From contig NZ_CP019698.1 of NCBI RefSeq assembly GCF_002005145.1, positions 1,612,001 through 1,676,000 on the forward strand: a stretch of 64,000 nucleotides of DNA. The letters run 5' to 3'. Position numbers and translations under genes: made by a program. Source of the stretch: Desulforamulus ferrireducens. Lineage in GTDB: Bacteria > Bacillota > Desulfotomaculia > Desulfotomaculales > Desulfotomaculaceae. Within the stretch, counting starts at the first letter, position 1. Every line of letters starts with the position of its first letter. The notes under the pieces were generated by a model. That model ran no database searches. It was given only the letters and a program-made list of their open reading frames with translations, and had not been told where the DNA came from. Of this stretch, positions 22,070 through 31,822 are shown in pieces.

Positions 22070-22980
22070 AGCCTAACTTACAAGTAGAGATTGGCACGAT
22101 GCTGATGGCCAATCCGGTGACCACAGCTTCGGGTACCTTTGGCTTTGGTCCGGAGTATACTCCCTACCTGGATATTGAAAGGCTTGGTGCCATTACCGTT
22201 AAGGGCACCACCCTGGAACCAAGGGAGGGTAACCCTACCCCCAGATTAGTGGAAACACCCTCAGGCATATTAAATTCCATTGGTTTGCAAAATCCCGGTG
22301 TGGATTACTTAATAGAGCACTATGCACCCTATTTTAGGCAGCTTAAGACCAACGTGATCGTTAATATAGCCGGCAATACCGTGGAGGAATATGCTAATTT
22401 GGCGGCTAAACTGAACTCGGTGCCTGGTATTGCAGCCTTGGAAGTTAACATCTCCTGTCCCAATGTGAAAAAGGGTGGTCTGGCCTTTGGCAGCGACCCT
22501 GTCTCCGCTGCCGAGGTGACCAAAGCCGTTAGGCAGGCTACCACTCTGCCGGTAATTATCAAATTGTCGCCCAATGTCACGGATATTGCAGCCATTGCCA
22601 GTGCCGTGGAAGAGGCCGGTGCGGATGCCCTGTCGGTGATCAATACTTTACTGGGTATGGCCATCGACATCAGGAAGAGAAAACCTGTTTTGGGCAATAT
22701 CATGGGCGGTTTATCCGGTCCCGCAGTTAAGCCAGTGGCGGTGCGTGCTGTCTGGCAGGTTTATCAAAGGGTGAAGATACCCATTATTGGTATGGGTGGT
22801 ATTATGAATGCTGCTGATGCTCTGGAATTTATTTTGGCCGGTGCCACTGCGGTGGCAGTGGGAACCGCCAGTTTCATTAACCCCCGAGCTGCCATTGAGG
22901 TATTGGAGGGTATAGAACGGTACTTAGTGGAAAATAACATTGATGACATTAAGGAATTGGTGGGAGCAGCCCATGGATAG
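22066..22980 (+). CDS. pyrD: dihydroorotate dehydrogenase B (NAD+), catalytic subunit
   Basis: Oxidises dihydroorotate to orotate using FMN. The 304-residue protein is of class 1B: the catalytic base is Cys131 in [11 protein letters not shown], and PyrK is encoded next to it. It also has [28 protein letters not shown] and [19 protein letters not shown]. The start is TTG 22066, which overlaps the pyrK stop as TTGA; this gives the standard length and tight coupling. The reading frame is open further upstream inside pyrK, but that portion is not pyrD-like. Confidence 0.95.
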   Translation: MKPNLQVEIGTMLMANPVTTASGTFGFGPEYTPYLDIERLGAITVKGTTLEPREGNPTPRLVETPSGILNSIGLQNPGVDYLIEHYAPYFRQLKTNVIVNIAGNTVEEYANLAAKLNSVPGIAALEVNISCPNVKKGGLAFGSDPVSAAEVTKAVRQATTLPVIIKLSPNVTDIAAIASAVEEAGADALSVINTLLGMAIDIRKRKPVLGNIMGGLSGPAVKPVAVRAVWQVYQRVKIPIIGMGGIMNAADALEFILAGATAVAVGTASFINPRAAIEVLEGIERYLVENNIDDIKELVGAAHG

Positions 22981-22991
22981 GTGGAGATACA

Positions 22992-23729
22992 ATGGAAAAT
23001 AAAATACAAAGGGCCAGGGAAAAACTAATCGTAGCTTTGGATGTGGCTTCCACCGAGGAAGCGGTGGCCTTAACACGCCAATTGGCGCCCTATGCCGGTG
23101 TGTTTAAAGTGGGGATGCAGTTATTTTATAGTGCTGGACCGGAGGTGGTCCGCCACATTAAAGAACAGGGAGTTAAGGTCTTTCTAGACCTCAAGCTGCA
23201 CGATATTCCTAATACCGTGGCGCAAGCTGCCAAAGCCCTGGCCGGTCTGGGAGCGGATATCATCAATGTCCACGCCGCAGGCGGTACAGCCATGCTGCAG
23301 GCTGCAGCCCAGGCAGTGAGGGAACGGGCAGCCACGCTAGGTCTCCCTGCACCCCTGGTCATTGCCGTGACGGTGCTAACCAGTATAGATCAAAGAACCT
23401 TTAATCAAGAAATGGGCCTCACCGGAGAAATTGAAGACAGGGTCAAGGCTTGGGCTTTACTTACCAGGGATGCCGGTTTAGACGGCGTGGTGGCCTCGCC
23501 CCGGGAAACCTCTGTGATTCGGCAGGTATGCGGAGAGGAATTTGCCATTATTACACCCGGTATTAGACCTGCCTGGTCGGTCTCCGGCGATCAGAAAAGG
23601 ATCATGACGCCTGCCCAGGCCATCAGTGCAGGGTCCACTTATTTAGTGGTGGGGCGCCCCATTACAGGCACAGACAATCCTGCTGTGGCCGCCCAAAAAA
23701 TACTCCAGGAAATGGCAGAGGTACTCTAA
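22992..23729 (+). CDS. pyrF: orotidine 5'-phosphate decarboxylase PyrF
   Basis: Final step to UMP. The 245-residue TIM barrel has the substrate motif LIVALDV at residues 12-18 and the catalytic DLKLHDIPNTV (Asp66, Lys68, Asp71). TPGIRP near residue 190 and VVGRPIT near the C-terminus are the phosphate-binding loops. It starts at ATG 22992, 11 bp after pyrD, and its stop overlaps the lspA start in TAATG. Confidence 0.96.
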   Translation: MENKIQRAREKLIVALDVASTEEAVALTRQLAPYAGVFKVGMQLFYSAGPEVVRHIKEQGVKVFLDLKLHDIPNTVAQAAKALAGLGADIINVHAAGGTAMLQAAAQAVRERAATLGLPAPLVIAVTVLTSIDQRTFNQEMGLTGEIEDRVKAWALLTRDAGLDGVVASPRETSVIRQVCGEEFAIITPGIRPAWSVSGDQKRIMTPAQAISAGSTYLVVGRPITGTDNPAVAAQKILQEMAEVL

Positions 23730-24187
23730 TGTTACGTTTCTTGTTGGTTCTGATCTTAACTGTGGCCATAGATTTATACTCTAAATTTATTGTTATGAAC
23801 AAAATGGTGTTGGGACAGTCCATCCCCCTCTGGACCAATGTTTTTCATCTCACCTATATCCACAACCCCGGTGCGGCCTTTGGTATGCTGGCAGGGAAAA
23901 CCTGGTTTTTTGTGACGATTACCACCCTGGTACTGCTGGGTTTGTTACTCAGTTACCGCTGGATTGCTAAAGCCGGACTTCTCTATCAAGTAGCATTGGG
24001 TTTAGTGGCTGGGGGTGCCTTGGGCAATCTAAGGGATAGGATTGTTTACTCCAAAGTCATTGACTTTTTGGATTTTCGCATTTGGCCCATCTTTAATTTA
24101 GCAGATACTGCCATCTGCATAGGCGTGGGTCTTATCCTGCTAGATGCCCTGAGGGATTTAAAAAAGGGGAAGGGAGATATGGCATGA
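23729..24187 (+). CDS. lspA: lipoprotein signal peptidase LspA
   Basis: Membrane aspartic protease that removes the signal peptide of prolipoproteins after diacylglyceryl modification. The 152-residue product has four hydrophobic segments, the NPGAAFGML motif near residues 46-54, and the catalytic Asp103 (GNLRDRI) and Asp126 (FNLADT). It overlaps pyrF by 1 bp and pyrE by 4 bp, so it is fully embedded in the pyrimidine operon. Functionally it is unrelated to pyrimidines, so its expression should follow UMP control unless an internal promoter exists. Confidence 0.95.
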   Translation: MLRFLLVLILTVAIDLYSKFIVMNKMVLGQSIPLWTNVFHLTYIHNPGAAFGMLAGKTWFFVTITTLVLLGLLLSYRWIAKAGLLYQVALGLVAGGALGNLRDRIVYSKVIDFLDFRIWPIFNLADTAICIGVGLILLDALRDLKKGKGDMA

Positions 24188-24759
24188 CAAAGGAAGAAAT
24201 CATTCAAATTTTTGAACAGACCGGCGCTATGCTCAGCGGCCATTTTCGTTTAACCTCCGGCAAGCACAGCAATCGCTATTTCCAATGTGCCCAGGTGCTG
24301 CAGTATCCCCAGTATACCGAGAAGCTCTGCGGGGAACTGGCCAGCCGTTTTGCCGGCCTTGGGGTACAAACTGTGATTGGACCAGCCATGGGAGGTATAT
24401 TGGTTTCCTACGAGGTAGGTAGAGCCCTGGGTGTACGTAGCTTGTTTACCGAAAGGGAAAATGGCCGCATGGCCCTGCGCAGGAACTTTACCATTGCCCC
24501 GGGAGAAAAGGTGTTGGTGGTGGAAGATGTGATCACCACCGGTGGCTCGGTGGCCGAAGTAATTAACGTAGTACGCAGCCTGGGTGGCGAAGTGGTAGGG
24601 GTTGGCGTGCTGGTGGATCGCAGCAACGGTCAAGCAGATTTAGGAGTGCGTACCGAAGCACTGCTACAGGTATCGGTGGAAACCTACGAACCGGATCATT
24701 GTCCCCTCTGCTCCCAGGGTTTACCAGCCGTAAAACCGGGTAGCCGTGCGGTTGAGTAG
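24184..24759 (+). CDS. pyrE: orotate phosphoribosyltransferase PyrE
   Basis: Joins orotate and PRPP to OMP. The 191-residue protein shows the PRPP-binding VLVVEDVITTGGSVAEVI near residues 103-120, GPAMGGILVSYEVGRALG near 63-80, and TERENGRMALRR. ATG 24184 overlaps the lspA stop (ATGA). The C-terminus has a CPLC pair (HCPLCSQGLPAVKPGS), as in many Firmicute and Thermus-type PyrE proteins. Last gene of the operon, followed by a strong terminator. Confidence 0.95.
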   Translation: MTKEEIIQIFEQTGAMLSGHFRLTSGKHSNRYFQCAQVLQYPQYTEKLCGELASRFAGLGVQTVIGPAMGGILVSYEVGRALGVRSLFTERENGRMALRRNFTIAPGEKVLVVEDVITTGGSVAEVINVVRSLGGEVVGVGVLVDRSNGQADLGVRTEALLQVSVETYEPDHCPLCSQGLPAVKPGSRAVE

Positions 24760-24785
24760 TGAGACAACATAAAAAAGCTACATGG

Positions 24786-24822
24786 GTGTCGCATAACTAG
24801 GGTAATGCGGCACTTCTTTTTT
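24786..24822 (+). terminator. pyr operon terminator of the GTGTCGCA hairpin family
   Basis: GTGTCGCAT (24786-24794) pairs with ATGCGGCAC (24805-24813), then TTCTTTTTT. It is a second copy of the hairpin at 7465, again leading into GGCCNNN units. Confidence 0.88.
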
Positions 24823-24823
24823 G

Positions 24824-24868
24824 GGCCGATGGACAATATGCATCATCACCTTATTGCGCCACAGCCCT
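24824..24868 (+). repeat. short heptad run plus CATCATCACC-CAGCCC end motif
   Basis: GGCCGAT, GGACAAT and ATGCATC are in 7-bp phase right after the terminator T run. The stretch to 24868 (CATCATCACC, TTATTGCGCCACAGCCC) matches 7533-7564 closely. Confidence 0.65.
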
Positions 24869-24892
24869 ACTATTCCTTAGGAGGCGAATAGT

Positions 24893-25489
24893 TTGAAGAA
24901 AGCATTAACCTTTTTACTTACGGCGCTTTTTGTTATGTCTTTGAGTGCGTTGGTTTATGCTAATGAAGAAAAGTCCGCCGAACAGGTAGTAGCATGGGAA
25001 AATATTGATGCAATAAAGTCTGCGGAACAAAGTGTTTATGACTTTTTCACGGCAGTTGAGAAAAAAGATTATGACACTTTGCAGAGAGTTTCCATAGACA
25101 AATGGATGAGCGAAGATGTGCGAAGAAGAACCATCGAATTGCAACATGAACATGGAATGATTCCCGAAAAGGTAACAATAATAGCCAGTGAGAAGCAAGG
25201 TAGTGACAGGGTTAAGGTTAAAGTAAAATATGTTATGGCTGGTGAAGAACGCATAATAACCTATCCAGTAGTGTTGGTTAACAACCTTTGGATCGTAAAT
25301 GTTGGTGAAGCCGAGGTCCCATCGGTAGTTGTCGTGGAGACAGGAATAATTAGGGTGCCTGATAATTCCAAGACGGGGGTAACTGATACCACCCTTTACC
25401 CGGATGCTTTAGATCTCAGTGTGCGTTATATCTTACCTTGCTTGATGCTAAATGCTGTTAAAGTAATCGAGGAGCAGATGTCATTGTAG
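24893..25489 (+). CDS. secreted hypothetical protein, possibly NTF2-like
   Basis: A 198-residue protein with a clear signal peptide (MKK, hydrophobic core, likely cleavage after ALVYA near residue 23). The segment AEQSVYDFFTAVEKKDYDTLQRVS resembles the first helix of NTF2/DUF4878-like domains, but I cannot confirm the family. TTG 24893 follows GGAGGCG. It has its own terminator and no clear functional partner. No cysteine lies at the cleavage site, so it is secreted rather than lipid-anchored. Confidence 0.75.
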   Translation: MKKALTFLLTALFVMSLSALVYANEEKSAEQVVAWENIDAIKSAEQSVYDFFTAVEKKDYDTLQRVSIDKWMSEDVRRRTIELQHEHGMIPEKVTIIASEKQGSDRVKVKVKYVMAGEERIITYPVVLVNNLWIVNVGEAEVPSVVVVETGIIRVPDNSKTGVTDTTLYPDALDLSVRYILPCLMLNAVKVIEEQMSL

Positions 25490-25502
25490 TCTCCCTTAGC
25501 GT

Positions 25503-25542
25503 AAAACTCCCTGTTATGGTGCAAAATAAGAGGGAGTTTTTC
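25503..25542 (+). terminator. Rho-independent terminator
   Basis: AAAACTCCCT (25503-25512) pairs perfectly with AGGGAGTTTT (25531-25540), ending in a T run. Follows the secreted hypothetical gene. Confidence 0.8.
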
Positions 25543-25561
25543 CTTTGGTGGGGGTGAAAAG

Positions 25562-27028
25562 ATGACTGTTCCAAAGAAAGTGATTTACATAATCATAGAT
25601 TCCATTCACCCCAGAGCCTTGGCACAATGTTTGGAGCAAGGCAAACTGCCAGCCTTTGCCTTTTTAATAGAGAATGGTCATTTTTATCCTGACTGTGTTT
25701 CCTGTTTTCCCACCACCACGCCAGTTTGTACCGCCTCCCTAACCACCGGGGCAACCCCGGACTTACATGGTATACCCGGTATGGTTTGGTATCATCGGGG
25801 GGAAAGAAGGATTGTTGACTACGGTGCTAATTGGTACTCTATGATCAAAAAAGGCCTAGTTCAGGTAATTCAAGACCACTTGTTTTATATGAATCACAAG
25901 CATTTAGGCTGGCAGGTCAGGACCATTTACGAAGATTTAGAGTCTAAGGGCTATTATACTGCCGCCGCCAATCCCTTTATCTACAGGGGGAACCAGGAAC
26001 ATTTGGTTAAAATGCCGTTACTAATGCAACTGGTGTCCCTTTTTCAGTTGGAATCTACCAAAATATATGGACCTAAAGGACTTTCCCTGGGTAAATTCTA
26101 CCAGCCGCCTGGAGAATTAAGACAAAGTGCTACCGATATCCGCTATTGGCATCATTTCGGGGTCAATGACCGATTCTCTGCCCGTAGTGCCCGCTGGTTT
26201 CTGCAACAACAGAGAAAACCAGACCTATTAACAGTTTATTTTCCTGATACAGACCAAAGATCCCATAAGAATGATGCAGATTGTTGTAAACCCTGCCTAA
26301 CCAGAGTGGATCAGCATCTACAGGAAATATTAAATACCTTCTCCTCTTGGCAGCAGGCTTTGGCAGAATACATTTTTGTGCTGGTGGGAGACCATGGACA
26401 TTCAACAATTCGGGGGAGAAAAAGCTTAATACGCCTTGATAAATTACTAAGTATCTATGCCCAGGCCAAGATTGGCGAAAACCCTGTGGAGGAAAAGGAT
26501 ATAGCCATTTGTGCCAACGGACGAATGGCCTATATTTATATCCTGAGATACCGTCCGGGTATGCGCAGATATATAGCAGATATTTTAATTAAGGAACCAA
26601 ATATTGATCAAGTTATGTGGCAGGATCAAGGCTGGTATCACGTGGTAACAACCAGGGGTAAGCTATCCTTTCGTAAAGGGGGAAAGCTACTGGATCATTA
26701 CAGTAATGCCTGGGAAATTCAAGGAGAAAAGGAAGCCTTAGATCTCAGGTTTGAGGGGGATGTAATATATTATGCTTCTTACCCCAACGCCTTGGAACGC
26801 ATAGCCCAATGTCTGGATAATCCCAACACCGGGGAACTGGTGGTTACGGCGCAACCTGGGTACCTGTTGGCCGGGGCCGGTGCGCCCCTTTGGCCGGGAA
26901 AGGGCAGTCATGGCTCACTGTACTGGGAAGATTCCTTGGTACCACTAATTATTAGCGGGACTTCCGGCAAATTGCTGAAGCCCCGCATTAGCGATGTGGT
27001 GCCATTTATTAAATCAATTATGTCGTAG
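25562..27028 (+). CDS. alkaline phosphatase superfamily / type I phosphodiesterase-like hydrolase
   Basis: A 488-residue protein with the two-metal hydrolase layout of nucleotide pyrophosphatase/phosphodiesterase proteins: a first metal Asp in IIIDSIHPRAL (residue 13), a nucleophile region FPTTTPVCTASLTTGATPDLHGIPGMVWY (residues ~50-78), a metal site PDTDQRSHKND (near 228), and GDHGHS (near 279) with a late His in GKGSHGSLYWED. No signal peptide is seen, so a cytoplasmic location is likely. The substrate is unknown. ATG 25562 follows GGGGGTG. Its 3' end overlaps the convergent rqcH by 11 bp. Confidence 0.85.
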   Translation: MTVPKKVIYIIIDSIHPRALAQCLEQGKLPAFAFLIENGHFYPDCVSCFPTTTPVCTASLTTGATPDLHGIPGMVWYHRGERRIVDYGANWYSMIKKGLVQVIQDHLFYMNHKHLGWQVRTIYEDLESKGYYTAAANPFIYRGNQEHLVKMPLLMQLVSLFQLESTKIYGPKGLSLGKFYQPPGELRQSATDIRYWHHFGVNDRFSARSARWFLQQQRKPDLLTVYFPDTDQRSHKNDADCCKPCLTRVDQHLQEILNTFSSWQQALAEYIFVLVGDHGHSTIRGRKSLIRLDKLLSIYAQAKIGENPVEEKDIAICANGRMAYIYILRYRPGMRRYIADILIKEPNIDQVMWQDQGWYHVVTTRGKLSFRKGGKLLDHYSNAWEIQGEKEALDLRFEGDVIYYASYPNALERIAQCLDNPNTGELVVTAQPGYLLAGAGAPLWPGKGSHGSLYWEDSLVPLIISGTSGKLLKPRISDVVPFIKSIMS

Positions 27029-28802
27029 TATTATCCATCAGCTGCTCTACCAACTCCTCACTGGGGACTACCATCAAGGTTTGTTGATGATCATAGATCA
27101 CCATACCTGGTTTTGCCCCCCGGGGCTTCCTGACGTGGCGCCTTTGAGTATAGTCCACTGGCACCTTACCTGCATGCCGAGCCTTACTAAACCAAGCAGC
27201 CAGACTGGCAGCCTCCAAGAGGGTCTGTTCGGGTATGTCCTGGTTTTGGCCTCTGCGGATAATCACGTGGGAACCGGGAATATCCTTGGTATGCAGCCAG
27301 ATATCATCATCGGCAGCCAATCTAAGGGTTAGGTAGTCATTTTGTTTATTATTTTTACCAACCAGAATAGACAAGCCATTGGAAGAAATGAAGGACAGGG
27401 GCTGTGGCCGTACCTGTTCTTTTTTTGCTTTACCTTTGCCTTGTTGGCTGCGGGGTTTTAGATAGGCCTGTTCCTCCAGTTCGCTGCGTATTTCGGCCAG
27501 AGCTTCCATATCCTGAGCCTGGAGAACAGCAGTTTCCACGGCCTCCAAGTAACCAAGCTCCGCTTCGGCCTGGGCCAAATGATTAATGACTGCCTCCCTG
27601 GTATTCTTGGCTTTCAGATATTTTTTAAAAAAGGCCTGGGCATTTTGCGAGGGAGTAAGGTTAGCATCCATGGGGATGGTTATCTTTTCGCCTGTGGGGT
27701 GGTAAAAATTCTCCACCACTGCCTCAGGACCCTGCTCAATTCGATAAAGGTTGGCTGTCAATAATTCACCGTAAATCCGGTATTTCTCAGCTTTTTCAGC
27801 ACTGGCCAAGGATTGTCGATGTAAATCGCACTTCTTTTTTAAACGGCTGATTTCTTTACGGACAATTTGCAGCAGCGAATGTTGTTCGTTTTCTAACAAA
27901 CGTACCTGGGTGATTTTCCGGTAGTACTGATCGAGAATCTCGCTAATACCGGCGGTTTCCCTACGGTTGGCCCGTAGGTGGGAGAGATTGACAGCGGCAA
28001 AATCCACAGGCAAACCTCGGCGATCTAAGAGCAAGGTAGGCTCAAAGTTACCTTCCTTGAGCATGGCACAAATCCACTGGAGTTGTTCCCACAGCTTGGT
28101 CATTTCATAATCACCGCAGTGCTCCACGGCGTAATCTATGGGCAAACCAGCCCTTACCACCAGTTCTCGACAGATTTGGGGACCCAAGCCGGCAATTTTT
28201 TGTAACAGGGCATTGGCCACCGAAGAGTCCCAGTTGCTGGCCAAAAGTAAGGATTTAAAGTCTTCTTCAGATAGCTCTCTGGGATCTACTTTACCCTGGC
28301 TGGGCGGTGGCAGGTAAGGCCGATTAGGTAACACCTCACGGTAACGGGATACCGCATGAGAGTATCGGTGAATGCCATCCACGATGGTGTTATTGGCAGG
28401 GTCTACCAGCAGAATATTACTGTGTTTACCCATGATTTCACACAAAAGCAGTTTTTCCGCCGGGCGGCCCAGCTCATCCCGGGAATCAATGGCAATTTTT
28501 AAGATGCGTTCCAACCCCACTTGCTCTAGGGCACGAACCCGTCCACCCTCCAGATGTTTTCTTAGCACCATACAGAAAATGGGGGGATTAAGGGGATTGA
28601 CAAAGGCTTGGCTGGTTAGATGAATGCGAGCATCCTGGGCATGGGCTGAGAGCAACAGACGTTGCTTGCCTCTCTCTCGGGTATGAATGACCATAATAAT
28701 TTCATGGGCACTGGGCTGCTGGATTTTTTCCAGCCGGCCCCCTATTAACAAATCTGCCAGCTCTTGAGCAACGGCAGCCATCACTAAACTATCAAAAGCC
28801 AT
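27018..28802 (-). CDS. rqcH: ribosome quality control protein RqcH (NFACT family)
   Basis: Binds stalled 50S-peptidyl-tRNA complexes and directs alanine tailing of incomplete proteins. The 594-residue protein starts MAFDSLVMAAVAQELADLL, has the NFACT-N domain (HTRERGKQRLLLSAHAQDARIHLT), a central coiled coil (about residues 290-440, LLENEQHSLLQIVRKEISRLKKK), and the C-terminal NFACT-R domain with DDIWLHTKDIPGSHVIIR. Older annotation calls such proteins fibronectin-binding protein. Divergent from the Ca2+-ATPase gene. Confidence 0.94.
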   Translation of the reverse strand: MAFDSLVMAAVAQELADLLIGGRLEKIQQPSAHEIIMVIHTRERGKQRLLLSAHAQDARIHLTSQAFVNPLNPPIFCMVLRKHLEGGRVRALEQVGLERILKIAIDSRDELGRPAEKLLLCEIMGKHSNILLVDPANNTIVDGIHRYSHAVSRYREVLPNRPYLPPPSQGKVDPRELSEEDFKSLLLASNWDSSVANALLQKIAGLGPQICRELVVRAGLPIDYAVEHCGDYEMTKLWEQLQWICAMLKEGNFEPTLLLDRRGLPVDFAAVNLSHLRANRRETAGISEILDQYYRKITQVRLLENEQHSLLQIVRKEISRLKKKCDLHRQSLASAEKAEKYRIYGELLTANLYRIEQGPEAVVENFYHPTGEKITIPMDANLTPSQNAQAFFKKYLKAKNTREAVINHLAQAEAELGYLEAVETAVLQAQDMEALAEIRSELEEQAYLKPRSQQGKGKAKKEQVRPQPLSFISSNGLSILVGKNNKQNDYLTLRLAADDDIWLHTKDIPGSHVIIRRGQNQDIPEQTLLEAASLAAWFSKARHAGKVPVDYTQRRHVRKPRGAKPGMVIYDHQQTLMVVPSEELVEQLMDNTTT

Positions 28803-28958
28803 AGATATCTTCTCCTCTCACTTCTCTTATTGTAGCGAACCCAAGGGATGGTGTCACCAGCTTTTCTACTCATATCCAAAATATGGGTCTTTTTTTCGGA
28901 CAGGCTGAATAGATTAAAGAAATATAAAGGGACAAACCTGTTTTGGAGGTGTGACACA

Positions 28959-31709
28959 ATGACCACGCGGTGGTTTGCTATGAAAAGGCAACAGGTATTA
29001 GAGAAGTTGGCTACCTGCAGTGAAAAGGGATTGGACGAGCAAGAGGCTAGGGCAAGATTAGAACAATTTGGTCCCAACAAGTTAATGGATGCGCGGAAAA
29101 CTCCGCCCTGGCAAATGTTTCTCAACCAGTTTAAGGATTTTATGGTTCTAGTGCTAATTGCAGCTACCATAGTGTCGGGCTTCTTAGGAGAGTGGGCTGA
29201 TGCCATTACCATCATGATTATAGTGGTTATCAATGCTATATTGGGTTTTGTCCAGGAGTTTCGGGCTGAAAAATCCATGGAAGCTCTGAAAGCAATGACA
29301 GCACCGGAAGCCAGGGTGATCAGGGAGGGCTTGGAAAGAAAGATACCTGCGGCAGAATTAGTTCCCGGCGATATAGTATTAATAGATACCGGAGATAAAA
29401 TACCTGCGGACTTGCGCTTATTGTCCGTGGCCAATTTAGAGGTGGAAGAATCCGCTCTCACCGGTGAATCACACGCCGTGAAAAAACGGGTGGAGAGTAT
29501 GGCTGGGCAGGAGGAAGTAGCCCTGGGAGATACCCGCAATATGGCCTATATGGGTACTGTGGTGGTCCGGGGCAGAGGCACCGGTGTGGTGGTAAATACA
29601 GGTATGCATACCGAGATGGGTCATATTACCAGAATGATTCAGGAAGCGGAAGAAGATGTGACCCCACTGCAAAGACGCTTAGAGCAATTGGGTAAGGTAT
29701 TGGTTGTTTTCTGCCTACTGGTATGTGCTTTGGTGGTGGTACTTGGTGTACTGCGTGGTGAACCAATCTATAACATGTTTCTGGCGGGGGTTAGCTTGGC
29801 TGTGGCTGCTATTCCCGAAGGATTACCGGCCATTGTCACCATTGCTTTAGCTATCGGGGTACAGCGTATGATTAAACGTAACGCCATCATACGGCGTTTG
29901 CCGGCGGTAGAAACCCTGGGTTGTGCCACAGTTATTTGCAGTGATAAAACAGGAACCCTGACAGAAAACCAGATGACTGTTCGTCAAGTCTGGGTGGGGG
30001 GCTATCCGGTAAAGGTAACCGGTGAAGGCTACGATCCAAAAGGAGAATTTCATTTTCTGGGTAGGAAGGGTCCAGAGTTTAATCTTTTCCTCAAGTGTGC
30101 GGCCCTTTGTAACAATGCTCAATTAACTAAAGGTGACCTATCCGTATCCGGCTTGTTACGTAACATAAAGGCAGGTAAACTGAAACGAGTTTGGGGTGTG
30201 TCCGGTGATCCCACCGAGGGTGCCTTAATGGTTATGGCCGCTAAGGGAAAACTCTGGCGTAAGGAGATTGAAAAGGAAGAAAAGCGGCTCACAGAACTTC
30301 CCTTTGATAGTATTCGCAAGAGAATGTCAGTGATATATCAGGATAAATCCGGTAAGTTAACAGCCTATGTGAAGGGCGCGCCGGATGTCATGCTGGATTT
30401 ATGTACCCATATTTATAAGGATGGTCGCATTATACCTTTCACTGCCAGTATGAAAGCTGAAACTTTGAAGCAAAACTCTGAAATGGCCAGGCAGGCCTTA
30501 AGAGTATTAGCCTTAGCCTATCGTCCACTGGAGGGCTACATCAAGGAAGAAGACTTTACCGAGGAGAGGATTGAGCAGGGGCTGGTCTTCCTAGGATTAG
30601 CCGGTATGATTGATCCGCCACGTTCCTCAGCTATCCAAGCTATTCAGGCCTGCCGACGGGCTGGTATCCGAACAGTGATGATCACAGGGGATCATCAATT
30701 GACTGCACAGGCAGTGGGTAAAGAACTGGGAATATTGTCCAGAGGGGCCAAGGTATTGTCTGGCACTGAATTGGATCGTCTATCCGATGAAGAGTTACAG
30801 CAGGAAGCAGAAAATGTGGCTATCTATGCCAGAGTCAGTCCCAAACATAAGCTGCGCATCGTGCGGGCTCTGAAACGTAACGGGCATGTGGTGGCCATGA
30901 CCGGGGATGGGGTTAACGATGCACCGGCGGTGAAGGAAGCCGATATTGGCATAGCCATGGGTAAATCAGGCACGGACGTTACTAAGGAAGCCTCCGCCAT
31001 GGTTTTAGCAGATGATAACTTTACCACCATCGTCTCAGCCGTTGAAGAGGGTCGGGCTATCTATGACAATATAAGAAAGTTTATTCGTTATCTGTTATCT
31101 TGTAATGTCGGTGAAGTACTGACCATGTTTTTAGCGGTTTTAATGGGCATGCCGTTACCCCTGCTACCTATTCAGATTCTCTGGATGAATCTGGTTACCG
31201 ATGGTTTACCGGCCATGGCCCTGGGTGTGGATCCGGCAGAGCGGGATATTATGTATCGTCGTCCCAGGGATCCCCAGGAAAGTGTGTTTTCCCACGGTTT
31301 AGGCTGGCGCATTATCAGTACCGGAATACTATTTGCTTTGGGTACTCTACTGGCCTTTGCCATTGGGTTAATGATGGGGCAGGTGGATTTGGCCAGAACC
31401 ATGGCCTTTAATACGCTGGTGTTTTATCAGTTAACCTTTGTTTTTGCCTGCCGCTCGGAAAGACATTCCATTTTAGAAGTGGGCTTTTTCGGCAACCCGC
31501 AATTGATATTGGCAGTAACCATATCTGCTGCCCTACAGCTAGCCGTTAACTACATTGATTTCCTGCAGCCCATCTTTAAAACCGTGCCGCTGGAACTGAA
31601 GCACTGGGTAGTGGTGCTGACCATTGCCATCGTTCCGCAGTTACTAAGTATTGTAGTGAAATCTATTAAGGATCGGGCTAAGGAGAGGATTATGTATATT
31701 AGGGCGTAA
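28959..31709 (+). CDS. calcium-translocating P-type ATPase (PMR1/SERCA-like)
   Basis: P2A-type ATPase exporting Ca2+ (possibly Mn2+). The 916-residue protein has an N-terminal cation ATPase domain, actuator motif TGES (residues 168-171), PEGLP in helix 4 (Glu287), phosphorylation site Asp329 in SDKTGTLT, nucleotide-domain KGAPD, hinge [11 protein letters not shown], and helix 5-6 residues in LSCNVGEV and [11 protein letters not shown], the latter carrying the Asn and Asp expected at the Ca2+ site. ATG 28959 follows GGAGG; the upstream ATG at 28848 lies in the shared 5' region with rqcH. The end is convergent with the repeat-rich region. Confidence 0.92.
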   Translation: MTTRWFAMKRQQVLEKLATCSEKGLDEQEARARLEQFGPNKLMDARKTPPWQMFLNQFKDFMVLVLIAATIVSGFLGEWADAITIMIIVVINAILGFVQEFRAEKSMEALKAMTAPEARVIREGLERKIPAAELVPGDIVLIDTGDKIPADLRLLSVANLEVEESALTGESHAVKKRVESMAGQEEVALGDTRNMAYMGTVVVRGRGTGVVVNTGMHTEMGHITRMIQEAEEDVTPLQRRLEQLGKVLVVFCLLVCALVVVLGVLRGEPIYNMFLAGVSLAVAAIPEGLPAIVTIALAIGVQRMIKRNAIIRRLPAVETLGCATVICSDKTGTLTENQMTVRQVWVGGYPVKVTGEGYDPKGEFHFLGRKGPEFNLFLKCAALCNNAQLTKGDLSVSGLLRNIKAGKLKRVWGVSGDPTEGALMVMAAKGKLWRKEIEKEEKRLTELPFDSIRKRMSVIYQDKSGKLTAYVKGAPDVMLDLCTHIYKDGRIIPFTASMKAETLKQNSEMARQALRVLALAYRPLEGYIKEEDFTEERIEQGLVFLGLAGMIDPPRSSAIQAIQACRRAGIRTVMITGDHQLTAQAVGKELGILSRGAKVLSGTELDRLSDEELQQEAENVAIYARVSPKHKLRIVRALKRNGHVVAMTGDGVNDAPAVKEADIGIAMGKSGTDVTKEASAMVLADDNFTTIVSAVEEGRAIYDNIRKFIRYLLSCNVGEVLTMFLAVLMGMPLPLLPIQILWMNLVTDGLPAMALGVDPAERDIMYRRPRDPQESVFSHGLGWRIISTGILFALGTLLAFAIGLMMGQVDLARTMAFNTLVFYQLTFVFACRSERHSILEVGFFGNPQLILAVTISAALQLAVNYIDFLQPIFKTVPLELKHWVVVLTIAIVPQLLSIVVKSIKDRAKERIMYIRA

Positions 31710-31822
31710 GGGGGCTGCTGCGCAACTGGCCCTCGGCCATCAGCCATCGGCCTTCGGACCTTAACCTTTGGCCATTGGCTTTATAGAATGGCCTTAGGCC
31801 CTAAGCCATAGGCCATAGGCCT
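31710..31822 (+). repeat. GGCCNNN heptad array, locus A left
   Basis: From 31728: GGCCCTC, GGCCATC, AGCCATC, GGCCTTC, GGACCTT, AACCTTT, GGCCATT, GGCTTTA, then after a one-base slip GGCCTTA, GGCCCTA, AGCCATA, GGCCATA, GGCCTTT. The RGCC core is kept and the three following bases vary. At 31710-31724, GGGGCTGCTGCGCAA is the reverse complement of the CAGCCCC end motif seen at 7564 and 24868. Period 7 rules out a coding reading. Confidence 0.8.
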
